From Bacillota bacterium (GTDB lineage: Bacteria > Bacillota > Negativicutes > CTSoil-072), in NCBI GenBank assembly GCA_017889545.1, contig JAGFZV010000005.1, positions 62,001-126,000 on the forward strand: a DNA stretch of 64,000 nt. The letters run 5' to 3'. The notes beneath the pieces are model-generated. The model did no database searches, was not told the DNA's origin, and saw nothing but the letters and a program-made list of their open reading frames with translations. Position numbers and translations under genes: made by a program. This document shows, in pieces, positions 25,079-33,749 of the stretch. Position 1 is the stretch's first letter. Each line of letters starts with the position of its first letter.

Positions 25079-26899
25079 TTATTCTTCATCTCCAAGTGCG
25101 TTAGTATCAAGGCAATACATTTTATAACGACCTTTTTGGTCAGGTGACAGAGATACGGTTACATATATACCTTCATCTTGGTAATCAACATTCTTTACGG
25201 TAGCTGTATCATACAACTCAGATAAAATGCTGCTACAATCATAAGGAATTCTGAGTAATTCGTCAACTGTCTTTTTTCGCAGAGCGTTGCTGATCGCTTC
25301 GAGCAAATTGTCTATTCCGTCACCTGTCAAAGCGGATATTGCAGTGCTGCTTTCTTGACGTGTTAACCGTTCTTTTACAAATTCGTTGTCAATTCGATCA
25401 ATTTTATTGAAAACTGTCAGTATGGATTTTGATTCAGCGCCTAATTCACGGAGAACGTGAAACACTGCGTCGCTTTGTTCCTGATAACGCGGATGGCTGG
25501 CATCGACAACATGCAGGAGGAGATCTGCATGGATAACTTCCTCTAAAGTTGCGCGAAATGCGGCAATCAATTGGTGAGGCAGTTTGTGAATAAAGCCTAC
25601 GGTATCTGTTAACAAAGCTTCCTGCCGGTTAGGAAGATGAATTAAACGGGTCGTCGGATCAAGAGTGGCGAACAGCTTGTCTTCCGCTAATACGCCTGCA
25701 GAGGTCAAATAATTAAGCAATGTTGATTTGCCGGCATTTGTATACCCCACTAATGCTATATTCGGAAGATTTACGGCTTGGCGGCGTTCACGATGCAATT
25801 TGCGATGATTGCGTAACATTGTAATTTGTGTTTCAATATCATGAATGCGAGTTCGAATGCGGCGGCGATCGACTTCTAACTTTGTTTCTCCGGGGCCACG
25901 TGTGCCAATACCTCCGCCCAGCCTTGAGAGTACCAGACCCTGTCCCCCTAAGCGGGGTAAGTTATAACGCAATTGAGCCAGTTCAACTTGCAGCTTTCCT
26001 TCATGCGAATGAGCTCGTTGAGCAAAAATATCCAGTATCAAGGCAGTACGGTCTAATATTTTCAGTCCAAAGGCTTTTTCGAGATTGCGTTGTTGAGCCG
26101 GCGACAATTCGTCGTCAAAAATTAACAGATTGGCGTTCAACTCTTGTTGAAGAAGCCTTATTTCATCTACTTTACCACTGCCAATAAAAAGACTCGGATC
26201 AGGATGGTTCCTTTTTTGAATGATACTGCCAACAACCGATGCTCCGGCAGTTTCCGCTAATTGGGCAAGCTCAGCCAAAGAGTCTTCGGCTGACCAGGCA
26301 TTATGCGGAAAATCAACTCCGACTAAAAGGGCGGTTTCTTTTTCCATTAGCAAAGAAGTGGTAGTTTGTGATCCCAACTGGCGTTCTAGATAAGAAAGCA
26401 GATAATTAAGATCAATATTGATGAATTCACTCATCGGAAGCGGCCCAGCCGTTTGCGTCTCCAACTCTTCGTTGCTAAATCCAGCGACAAATCCAATAGT
26501 GATTTCTTCTATAGTTCCATCAGAGCTAACACTCATTGCAGCCATTAAATCAAGACGCAGGCTTTTTAAGGTAGCGATATCAACATTGCTCAACTGGCTG
26601 CTCGTTTGCGGATGGGTGTGAATACAGCGTATGCCGCTTAAGCGGCTTGCAGATCGCCGGCCTTCTGCAAGAGGAAGAGTTACTGTGCGTGTATCACCGA
26701 CGGCAACTTGGATAATTTGTCCGCGGCGATTGATGTAAACAGCTATTTCACGCCCCAGAGCTCCGGTTATTTTTGCCATAGCAGTCAGTAATTCTTCTGT
26801 TGCTGTTTGGCCATATGGAATAGAAAAAAGGTATAATCCTTCTAATTCTTGTTTGATAATTTTTTTTAATCCATCTAAATCACCGCATATTTCCGACAA
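25079..26899 (-). CDS. hflX: GTPase HflX, long clostridial form
   Basis: Ribosome-associated GTPase of 606 residues. About 200 N-terminal residues precede the usual HflX nucleotide/ribosome-binding domain ([34 protein letters not shown]). The G domain has [10 protein letters not shown] (G1), [10 protein letters not shown] (G3) and NKID (G4). HflX splits or rescues stalled ribosomes. Start TTG 26899, with AGGGTG slightly distant. The long N-terminus is normal for clostridial homologues, not a fusion. Confidence 0.92.
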   Translation of the reverse strand: MSEICGDLDGLKKIIKQELEGLYLFSIPYGQTATEELLTAMAKITGALGREIAVYINRRGQIIQVAVGDTRTVTLPLAEGRRSASRLSGIRCIHTHPQTSSQLSNVDIATLKSLRLDLMAAMSVSSDGTIEEITIGFVAGFSNEELETQTAGPLPMSEFINIDLNYLLSYLERQLGSQTTTSLLMEKETALLVGVDFPHNAWSAEDSLAELAQLAETAGASVVGSIIQKRNHPDPSLFIGSGKVDEIRLLQQELNANLLIFDDELSPAQQRNLEKAFGLKILDRTALILDIFAQRAHSHEGKLQVELAQLRYNLPRLGGQGLVLSRLGGGIGTRGPGETKLEVDRRRIRTRIHDIETQITMLRNHRKLHRERRQAVNLPNIALVGYTNAGKSTLLNYLTSAGVLAEDKLFATLDPTTRLIHLPNRQEALLTDTVGFIHKLPHQLIAAFRATLEEVIHADLLLHVVDASHPRYQEQSDAVFHVLRELGAESKSILTVFNKIDRIDNEFVKERLTRQESSTAISALTGDGIDNLLEAISNALRKKTVDELLRIPYDCSSILSELYDTATVKNVDYQDEGIYVTVSLSPDQKGRYKMYCLDTNALGDEE

Positions 26900-26955
26900 A
26901 AATGATCACACCCTTTCCTGCGAAATTCAAGTGAGCCGCAAGTTCTAAATCATCT

Positions 26956-27837
26956 TTACAATGTTTTTTGCATACGCCTTACTTCTTGTAGTAAAGCATC
27001 CAATTCATTTTGATTAAAATGGTAAAATTGACTGCAAAAATGGCACTTTATTTCTGCTTTTTGTTCATTCAAGAGATTGATTAATTCTTCTTCTCCAAGA
27101 CTAATCAGCATTTTTTCAACCCGATCCCGACTGCATCGGCATTGAAATTTGAGAGGAGTCTCTCCACCGTACAAAATAGGCAAACCGGCAAAAGCTTTTT
27201 CGATCATTCCTTGTGCATCGAGTCCTGCCTCCAGCATTGCTGTGATAGATGGCAACTGAGAAATGTTATTTTCAATTTTTTCTATAATTTCTTCCTCAGC
27301 GTCAGGCAAAGCTTGTATTAGCATGCCTCCGGCAGCAGTGACGGTAAGATCAGGTTGCACTTTCACTCCCAGGATGATAGTAGATGGCGTTTGTTCTGAG
27401 AAAAGGAGATACTGTGCGATGTCTTCCGCGATTTCCCCGCTGACAAGTTCTATGCTTCCTGTAAATGGAGCTTTTAAACCGGTAAAACGGGTCACATGGA
27501 TGTGACCTTTGCCGATAGCGCCGCCAACATCTAATTTTTCGTTTTTTAGCGGCAAGTGAGTTTGAGGATTATTTACGTAGCCCCTGACATTTCCATGATT
27601 GTCAGCATCGACAACAATCTCTTCCAGAGGACCATCGCCAGTTACACGAATGGTAATACTTTCCTCGGTTTTTAAATTCGCAGCCAGTAAAAGAGCACCA
27701 GTCATTGTTCGCCCCAAGGCGGCAATTGCCGTTGGATAACAATTGTGACGCTGACGGGCATCTTCAACGAGATTGGTTGTAATTGCGGCAAATGCTCTTA
27801 TGCCAGGAACAGTTGCCTTTAATAGCACATCATTCAT
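26956..27837 (-). CDS. hslO: Redox-regulated chaperone Hsp33
   Basis: Hsp33 of 293 residues. N-terminal core domain with GRTMTGALLLAANLK, and the C-terminal zinc switch with C233, C235 (CRC) and C265, C268 (CHFC). Zinc release and disulfide formation under oxidants activate the holdase. Start ATG with AGGAGG. All four switch cysteines are intact. Confidence 0.93.
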   Translation of the reverse strand: MNDVLLKATVPGIRAFAAITTNLVEDARQRHNCYPTAIAALGRTMTGALLLAANLKTEESITIRVTGDGPLEEIVVDADNHGNVRGYVNNPQTHLPLKNEKLDVGGAIGKGHIHVTRFTGLKAPFTGSIELVSGEIAEDIAQYLLFSEQTPSTIILGVKVQPDLTVTAAGGMLIQALPDAEEEIIEKIENNISQLPSITAMLEAGLDAQGMIEKAFAGLPILYGGETPLKFQCRCSRDRVEKMLISLGEEELINLLNEQKAEIKCHFCSQFYHFNQNELDALLQEVRRMQKTL

Positions 27838-27881
27838 TTTAAAAACCTCCTGGGTAAAATAATGCTTTACTTTGACTATGG

Positions 27882-28472
27882 TTAATTATTTTGTTTTGCC
27901 GTAAGGCCAGAATAATCCGGTATTTTATTCAATAATTTATACATCATTTGATCGGCCATGTAATCTGGCTGCCCCCACAGGCTTTCATGCCCGCTATACG
28001 AATCGTAATCTTTTTGTTCCGTGAATTTTCCACTTGCTTTGTGGTAGCAAAGTATTTTGATGCTTAATTCCGTTCTTTGGATCACTTCTCCGTCCCAAGT
28101 TCTGAGGAGAATAGACCATAACTGCGTTACCTCGGCGCCAATTACAATATCAGCATTTGTTTTTTCAGAGATGTTCTGGAAAAGAGTTTTATTTAATTTA
28201 AAGTTTTTACCGGTTGCTTCGTCTAACATTGCGGCATCAATTTCATTCGCAGGGATAATATCAAAGATAGGAACAATTTTGGCTAAAGGTGTGTGAAATT
28301 TATTGGATAAGGCTTTAGCGATCACAGTTTCTACCTCTACATCGCGATGGCTGTGCGTAAAAGATACAGGCAGTATTGCCACTCGCTGCGGGGTAGCGGC
28401 GGAACAGATTTGCATGCTGATGAAAAGGATGTAAAACAGAATAGATACTGTTAACGAGGTCCTTTTAACCAT
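27882..28472 (-). CDS. Secreted protein of unknown function
   Basis: A 196-residue protein with a signal peptide (KRTSLTVSILFYILFISMQICSA, here summarised: positively charged start, hydrophobic core to about residue 22, AxA-like end). The mature part, beginning TPQRVAILPVSF, resembles proteins that build an outer-surface or periplasmic alpha/beta domain (ADIVIGAEVTQLW). ATG 28472 with GAGGTG. Similar lipoprotein-like domains occur in Negativicutes, which have an outer membrane. No family named. Confidence 0.6.
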   Translation of the reverse strand: MVKRTSLTVSILFYILFISMQICSAATPQRVAILPVSFTHSHRDVEVETVIAKALSNKFHTPLAKIVPIFDIIPANEIDAAMLDEATGKNFKLNKTLFQNISEKTNADIVIGAEVTQLWSILLRTWDGEVIQRTELSIKILCYHKASGKFTEQKDYDSYSGHESLWGQPDYMADQMMYKLLNKIPDYSGLTAKQNN

Positions 28473-28524
28473 AATTTTCACCTCACTATGATTTGTTTGT
28501 CTACGCATACAAGTCAATGTTTAC

Positions 28525-29127
28525 TTATCGCAAACCAAGTATTTTATGCAGTTGCACTCCTAGACGCAGTCGCTTTTCCGGAAACTGATTGATTAAATTA
28601 AATGCTTTTTGTAAGGATTCAGGACGCCCGCTTTCGACTTGGAGGAATGTCAGGCCTTCGTCAACGGCGTTCGTGGCAATACAGGCAATATCAAAATTGT
28701 CGTCCACAATATATTTTAATTCATTCGCCTTGCATTGCAGAGTGTAATTGCTTTGGGGTTTTGGTGAAACAGTAATCCAATCAATCCCCCATTCGGGCGG
28801 AACAGGGTTCGTTCCATTGGTTTCAATAGCGACATATTTTCCTAATTTATGCAACTCGCGGACAAGGGGTTTTAGATTATACATAGTGGGCTCTCCGCCG
28901 GTAATGACAACATGGTGATGCGGTATTTTATACGCGAATACAATTTCTTTTGCGTTCATTTCGACAGCTTGAGCAATATCAAGAGCAGCTTGCGTGTCGC
29001 ACCAACTGCAGCGCAAATTGCATCCGGCAAGGCGGATGAACGTTGCTCCCTTGCCCATATGGAATCCTTCGCCTTGAAGACTGGTGAATATTTCAAGGAC
29101 CGGATAATTTACAACATGGTCTTCCAT
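28525..29127 (-). CDS. queE: 7-carboxy-7-deazaguanine synthase
   Basis: Radical SAM enzyme of 200 residues with the cluster motif CNLRCSWC (CxxxCxxC) and SLQGEG, TGGEPT, converting carboxy-tetrahydropterin to CDG in queuosine/preQ1 biosynthesis. Starts immediately after the queC stop (TGA-ATG). The queD and queF genes are not in the window. Confidence 0.93.
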   Translation of the reverse strand: MEDHVVNYPVLEIFTSLQGEGFHMGKGATFIRLAGCNLRCSWCDTQAALDIAQAVEMNAKEIVFAYKIPHHHVVITGGEPTMYNLKPLVRELHKLGKYVAIETNGTNPVPPEWGIDWITVSPKPQSNYTLQCKANELKYIVDDNFDIACIATNAVDEGLTFLQVESGRPESLQKAFNLINQFPEKRLRLGVQLHKILGLR

Positions 29128-29784
29128 TCAAGTTTTTCCCCGTCTTTCCATGTATTTTATAAGACCTGCATTTCGTAATTTGCATGCCGGGCATTGACCG
29201 CACCCCTCCCCGGGAATGCCATTGTAACATGTTAATGTGTGTTGGCGAATGTACTCTAATTCGCCCAATTGATCGGCAAGTTCCCATGTATCTGCTTTGT
29301 CAAGCCACATCAACGGCGTATGGATGACAAAGGGATAATCCATAGCCAAATTTAATGTGACATTTAAGGATTTGATAAAAATATCCCGGCAGTCGGGATA
29401 ACCGCTAAAGTCTGTCTCGCATACGCCAGTAACAAGATGGCGTATGCCTTTCTGTTTTGCTGCAATTGCTGCAAAAGACAGGAATAATAGATTGCGCCCA
29501 TCAACAAACGTTGATGGCAATGCGCCAGCTTCTCCCGCCCGGATTTCAATATCGTTTCTTGTGAGTGCATTTGGAGCCAATTGGCTTAACAAACCCATAT
29601 CCAATACTTTATGGGGAATATTCCATTTCTGAGCAATTAAGTTTGCGCATTCTATTTCTGACTTGTGACGTTGATTGTAATGAAATGTGATTGCTTCAAC
29701 GTTCGTAAACTTTTTCATAGCCCAAAACAGACAAGTCGTGCTGTCTTGTCCCCCGCTGAAAACCACCAAGGCTGCATTAGACAT
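29128..29784 (-). CDS. queC: 7-cyano-7-deazaguanine synthase
   Basis: ATP-dependent enzyme of 218 residues making preQ0 from CDG. PP-loop [13 protein letters not shown] at residues 7-19 and C-terminal zinc ligands in [16 protein letters not shown]. Adjacent to queE in the usual order. ATG start with AAGGA. Confidence 0.94.
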   Translation of the reverse strand: MSNAALVVFSGGQDSTTCLFWAMKKFTNVEAITFHYNQRHKSEIECANLIAQKWNIPHKVLDMGLLSQLAPNALTRNDIEIRAGEAGALPSTFVDGRNLLFLSFAAIAAKQKGIRHLVTGVCETDFSGYPDCRDIFIKSLNVTLNLAMDYPFVIHTPLMWLDKADTWELADQLGELEYIRQHTLTCYNGIPGEGCGQCPACKLRNAGLIKYMERRGKT

Positions 29785-29830
29785 TTTCCTTGGCCGCCTC
29801 CTCTTCTATTATACTTTCTGTGGCACGAAG

Positions 29831-29854
29831 TAAAACCACCCGCATAGCGGGTGG
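29831..29854 (-). terminator. Terminator after hfq
   Basis: On the - strand CCACCCGC-TAT-GCGGGTGG followed by TTTTAC, eight bases beyond the hfq stop. Confidence 0.85.
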
Positions 29855-29861
29855 ACAGCAT

Positions 29862-30119
29862 TTACTCTGCTGGTTTTAATTCTTCGCGCTTTTCTCTGTG
29901 TGCCGGATTGCCATGAAACGGCGTGATCGTAGAAATAGCGTGTTTATAAACAAGCTGCTGCTTGTTATCGTTCTCGATAATTACTGTAAAGTTATCAAAG
30001 CCACGCACTGATCCACGAAGTTGAAAACCATTAACCAGATAAATGATGACAGGCACATTTTCTTTTCGAACTTGATTCAAAAAACTATCTTGCAAATTAA
30101 TAGTTTTATTGGTAGTCAT
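29862..30119 (-). CDS. hfq: RNA chaperone Hfq
   Basis: Sm-like protein of 85 residues: [29 protein letters not shown] (Sm1) and [11 protein letters not shown] (Sm2) are conserved. It binds sRNAs and mRNA A/U tracts. Start ATG with GGGAGGA. Order miaA-hfq is the common one. Confidence 0.95.
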   Translation of the reverse strand: MTTNKTINLQDSFLNQVRKENVPVIIYLVNGFQLRGSVRGFDNFTVIIENDNKQQLVYKHAISTITPFHGNPAHREKREELKPAE

Positions 30120-30158
30120 GAAGCAATCCTCCCTCGCGGTTTGTTACTTAGTAACATT

Positions 30159-31097
30159 CTACTTAAAATGAAACTTTCCTGCTATGGACCTGTAAACTGC
30201 TTCCAATAATTGGCCGTAATCAGCAAAATGCTCAATTTGGAACCATTGAATGTAAGACATTTTTTTGTACCAGGTTATTTGTCGTTTGGCGAAATGCCTT
30301 GTGGATTGTTTGATTCGCGAAATTGCAGTATCCAAATCGGTTTTGCCTTGCAAATGGGCGACAATCTCCTTATAGCCAATCGCCTGCATTGACTGTGCAT
30401 CCGGAGAAACTCCGGATGCCAGCAAATCGGATACTTCATCCAGTAATCCATGATGTACCATCTGGTCGACCCTCTGATTGATCCGCTCATAGAGGGTATG
30501 GCGTTCCATCATTAAACCAATCACCGCAGCTTCGTACATTAAGTTCCCATCAACAGTCTTTTTGCCTGTCAATAGTTTCTCACCAGGTTGTGCATGGGTC
30601 TCAAGTGCCCGAATAATACGGTTACGATCATTCGGGTGCAATTGACTGGCTATATGCGGTGCTACCGCGGCTAAGCGATCATGCAGGTATTGATTTCCGT
30701 ATATTTCTGCTTCCGCTTCCATTCTTTTCCGTTCAGGGTCATTTCCCGGCGCAGGGTGAAAAATGTACCCCTCCAGCAAAGCTTTGATATAAAGTCCTGT
30801 TCCTCCGCACAGGATCGGGATCTTATTTTGTTGATTCAGATCTGTAATTTGTTTGGCGGCAAGGTTTTGGAAGTCGACAACACTGAAATCTCCGGTAGGT
30901 GGAATAATATCAATAAGATGATGAGGTATTCCCTCTTGTTCTGTACGACTTGCTTTTGCAGTACCAATGTTCATGCCGGAATAAATCTGCATGGAATCGC
31001 CGGAAATGATTTCGGTATTTAGTCGATGGGCTAAGTCGATGCTGAGACGAGTTTTGCCTACTGCAGTTGGACCAATGATTACGATCAGTTTTTCCAT
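30159..31097 (-). CDS. miaA: tRNA dimethylallyltransferase
   Basis: Isopentenylates A37 of tRNAs reading UNN codons; 312 residues. P-loop IIGPTAVGKTRLS at residues 7-19, SGDSMQIYSGMNIGTAK and LCGGTGLYIKALLEG are typical. MiaB, the next enzyme in making ms2i6A, is encoded 5 kb upstream in the transcription direction. Overlaps the methyltransferase gene by 13 bases. Confidence 0.95.
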   Translation of the reverse strand: MEKLIVIIGPTAVGKTRLSIDLAHRLNTEIISGDSMQIYSGMNIGTAKASRTEQEGIPHHLIDIIPPTGDFSVVDFQNLAAKQITDLNQQNKIPILCGGTGLYIKALLEGYIFHPAPGNDPERKRMEAEAEIYGNQYLHDRLAAVAPHIASQLHPNDRNRIIRALETHAQPGEKLLTGKKTVDGNLMYEAAVIGLMMERHTLYERINQRVDQMVHHGLLDEVSDLLASGVSPDAQSMQAIGYKEIVAHLQGKTDLDTAISRIKQSTRHFAKRQITWYKKMSYIQWFQIEHFADYGQLLEAVYRSIAGKFHFK

Positions 31098-31891
31098 GCT
31101 GTTCCCCCTGTATGAATCACGCCGTATTGAATACTGCTGTATTTTCCTCCTGTGATATGAGTGATTCCTAAGCGGTTGAATTCGAGGCTGCCACTCGTTT
31201 CTTTGATTACGACTCTATGTGAGGCGACGCGGCAAGCTTCAGTGAGTACTTCTGGTTTTAAAGCTTCATTATTGGCGAGTTCGCGCAATGGTTTAAGAGT
31301 GATACTGTTTGCGACCGGGCGGCGGAACATCGGATCAAAATATACGACGTCAAAGCTATCGTCGGGCATAGATTTTAAATAAGAAAAATAATCCGTTTGT
31401 TGAACAGTGATTTGCCGTAAAGCGGCAAGAATTTTTGGTGAAACATCTGGATCCATAAAGTTTTGTAATCCCCAGGAAGTAATTAACGAAATAATAGCGG
31501 AAGCTTCAAGCCCCACGACTCGTCCTTCGCTCCCGGCAACATAACTGGCAACGATGGCATCTGTTCCCATACCCAATGTACAGTCTAATACGGATTGACC
31601 AGTCTGCAAGTTCATGGCGGAGATCATATGATCACTTTCGGCATTCAGTAATTTATTAATTCGCAGTTCCGCCATACTCAGATGAAAAAAATAATCGCCG
31701 TTAGACGTTGATGCAATCGGGTGGGTTTGTGTGGCAACAATGACAGTATCAATGCCGAAACGGCATCGAAGGGCATCGATTCCCATACCATCACGTTTTA
31801 TATAAGGAACTTGCAGGATGGCGGCTGCTCTATGAGCCAACGATTCCGCTGCCGTGGATTGTTTACGTATTGTTGTTACGATACAATTCAT
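31085..31891 (-). CDS. RsmJ-like class I SAM-dependent methyltransferase
   Basis: A 268-residue protein with VLDCTLGMGTDAIVAS (motif I), VVGLEAS, and YFDPMFRRP, the DPMF motif of the RsmJ/DUF548 family; VIKETSG follows as a late strand. RsmJ of E. coli methylates 16S rRNA G1516, but this homologue has a distinct N-terminus, so I do not give the symbol. Start ATG 31891 with AGGTGA. Overlaps miaA. Confidence 0.8.
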   Translation of the reverse strand: MNCIVTTIRKQSTAAESLAHRAAAILQVPYIKRDGMGIDALRCRFGIDTVIVATQTHPIASTSNGDYFFHLSMAELRINKLLNAESDHMISAMNLQTGQSVLDCTLGMGTDAIVASYVAGSEGRVVGLEASAIISLITSWGLQNFMDPDVSPKILAALRQITVQQTDYFSYLKSMPDDSFDVVYFDPMFRRPVANSITLKPLRELANNEALKPEVLTEACRVASHRVVIKETSGSLEFNRLGITHITGGKYSSIQYGVIHTGGTAWKN

Positions 31892-31970
31892 ATGTTATCA
31901 CCTGTATGAGTTCTTCTTTACATAGTCTATCATCTTCAAACTTTTATCAGGGAATTTAGACTGCTGCGCA

Positions 31971-33749
31971 TTATGTGCGTTTAAATAGTTTGGCCAGATC
32001 ATTTTCCGTAAACCGGATAACGGCAGGACGTCCGTGTGGGCACGTATAAGGAAGATTTGCGGCACACAATTCTTCCATTAACGCTTGTATTTGTCTCATA
32101 TTCAATGTCTCACCGGCTTTTATCGCAGCGCGGCAAGAGGCAGTTTGAAGACAGGCGTGACGAAGGCCTTGAGCGGTGGGCTGTGTAGTATTTTGAATAA
32201 AAGTAAGAGTTTCCCGCACAACTGCTTCGGCTTCCGCTGTAGGCAAGTCCGCAGGGATTTCCAACAAACGAAGTGTGAGCGGACCAACCGGATCAAGAAT
32301 AAATCCAAGATCACGAAAAGGTTCCTGGTATTGAAGAATTAGGTCGATTTCCTGTTGATCAAATTCAAGGTATAGCGGGATTAAAAGTTGTTGGGAAGGA
32401 ATTTCCTTACTGTGATGGCTGAAACGGTCATAAAGGATTCGTTCATGAGCGGCATGCTGATCAATTAAATATAACCCGTCTGCCCCCTGTGCGACAATAT
32501 AACAGGCGGCGATTTGACCAAGCGGATGCAAGCTGACCGTTGGTTTGGACGGACTAGCAATCCTTGGATCCATTCGAAAAACGTCATCTTTTTGCACACT
32601 CTCCATTGCAGATATAAATGATCCGGGAGTTTGCAATGGTTTTGGTTCAAACTTTGGTTCGAAAGAAGGCGTCCGTTCGTTCCACAGAGTCGGTTGCTGG
32701 GGCTTTTGCGGCCAAAGAACCGGTGCAGGTGTTGCAATTTGATCCAATGATTGCGGTTCTTCCAGCACTGCTATGATTGATTTATAAACTGCGCGAAATA
32801 TTTTTTGTTCATCGCTGAATTTTACTTCGCTTTTTTGCGGATGAACATTCACATCTACAATGTCGGCTGGGATTGATACAAAAACGACGGACAAAGGATA
32901 ACCGCTCTTGGGCAGCAGGGAATGATAAGCGTTGTCCAGTGCTTTGGATATCATCCGGCTGTTGACAACCCGGCCATTCACAATGAAAGTTTGCCATTGC
33001 CGGCTGCTTTTCAATAAAGTTGGTTTACTGACATAGCCGGTTATGGAAATACCATCTACTGTATAGTTCAGAGGGAGAAGATCAGGTGTTGCTTTTTGTC
33101 CATATAACGCGGTAAGGGTATCTATTAGCTGTTCATTTCCCGGTGTTGCCAAAACGAGTTTTTGATTATGAACGAGCTTAAAGGAAACGGCCGGATGAGA
33201 TAAAGCCAATTTAGCAACGATATCGTGAATGTGGCTGCTTTCTCCTTGCGGAGTTTTTAAAAATTTTCGGCGGGCTGGTGTGTTAAAAAAGAGATTAGAG
33301 ACTGTCACGGTCGTTCCAAGACCGGCGCCAGTTTCAAAAATATCCATAACAACACCACCGTTGATCTTTAAACAAGTTGCAAAATTTTGTTCAGGACGCC
33401 TGGTTGTTAACGATAATTCAGCAACCGCGGCTATGCTGGGTAAAGCCTCGCCACGAAAACCAAGTGATTGAATATCCTGTAAATCTTCAGCTGAACTAAT
33501 TTTGCTGGTTGCATGTCGAAGAACCGCTAATTCGGCATCCTGACGGCTCATGCCAAAACCATCATCAGTAACACGTATGTATTCTATGCCGCCCGCGGCA
33601 ATCTCGATTTCAATATTCCGGCTGGCAGCATCCAATGAATTTTCAACTAATTCCTTAACAATGGAAGCCGGCCTTTCTACAACTTCACCGGCAGCTATTT
33701 TATTTGCTGTGTTTTCATCCAAAATATGCACACGCGGTGAATGATTCAT
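31971..33749 (-). CDS. mutL: DNA mismatch repair protein MutL
   Basis: 592-residue GHKL ATPase. IAAGEVVERPASIVKELVENSLDA, GFRGEALPSI and the N-terminal ATP lid are conserved. The C-terminal endonuclease domain has QHAAHERILYD and the C-terminal CPHGRP. The metal site DQHAAHERxxYD indicates nicking activity, as expected in the absence of mutH. ATGA overlap with mutS. Confidence 0.95.
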   Translation of the reverse strand: MNHSPRVHILDENTANKIAAGEVVERPASIVKELVENSLDAASRNIEIEIAAGGIEYIRVTDDGFGMSRQDAELAVLRHATSKISSAEDLQDIQSLGFRGEALPSIAAVAELSLTTRRPEQNFATCLKINGGVVMDIFETGAGLGTTVTVSNLFFNTPARRKFLKTPQGESSHIHDIVAKLALSHPAVSFKLVHNQKLVLATPGNEQLIDTLTALYGQKATPDLLPLNYTVDGISITGYVSKPTLLKSSRQWQTFIVNGRVVNSRMISKALDNAYHSLLPKSGYPLSVVFVSIPADIVDVNVHPQKSEVKFSDEQKIFRAVYKSIIAVLEEPQSLDQIATPAPVLWPQKPQQPTLWNERTPSFEPKFEPKPLQTPGSFISAMESVQKDDVFRMDPRIASPSKPTVSLHPLGQIAACYIVAQGADGLYLIDQHAAHERILYDRFSHHSKEIPSQQLLIPLYLEFDQQEIDLILQYQEPFRDLGFILDPVGPLTLRLLEIPADLPTAEAEAVVRETLTFIQNTTQPTAQGLRHACLQTASCRAAIKAGETLNMRQIQALMEELCAANLPYTCPHGRPAVIRFTENDLAKLFKRT

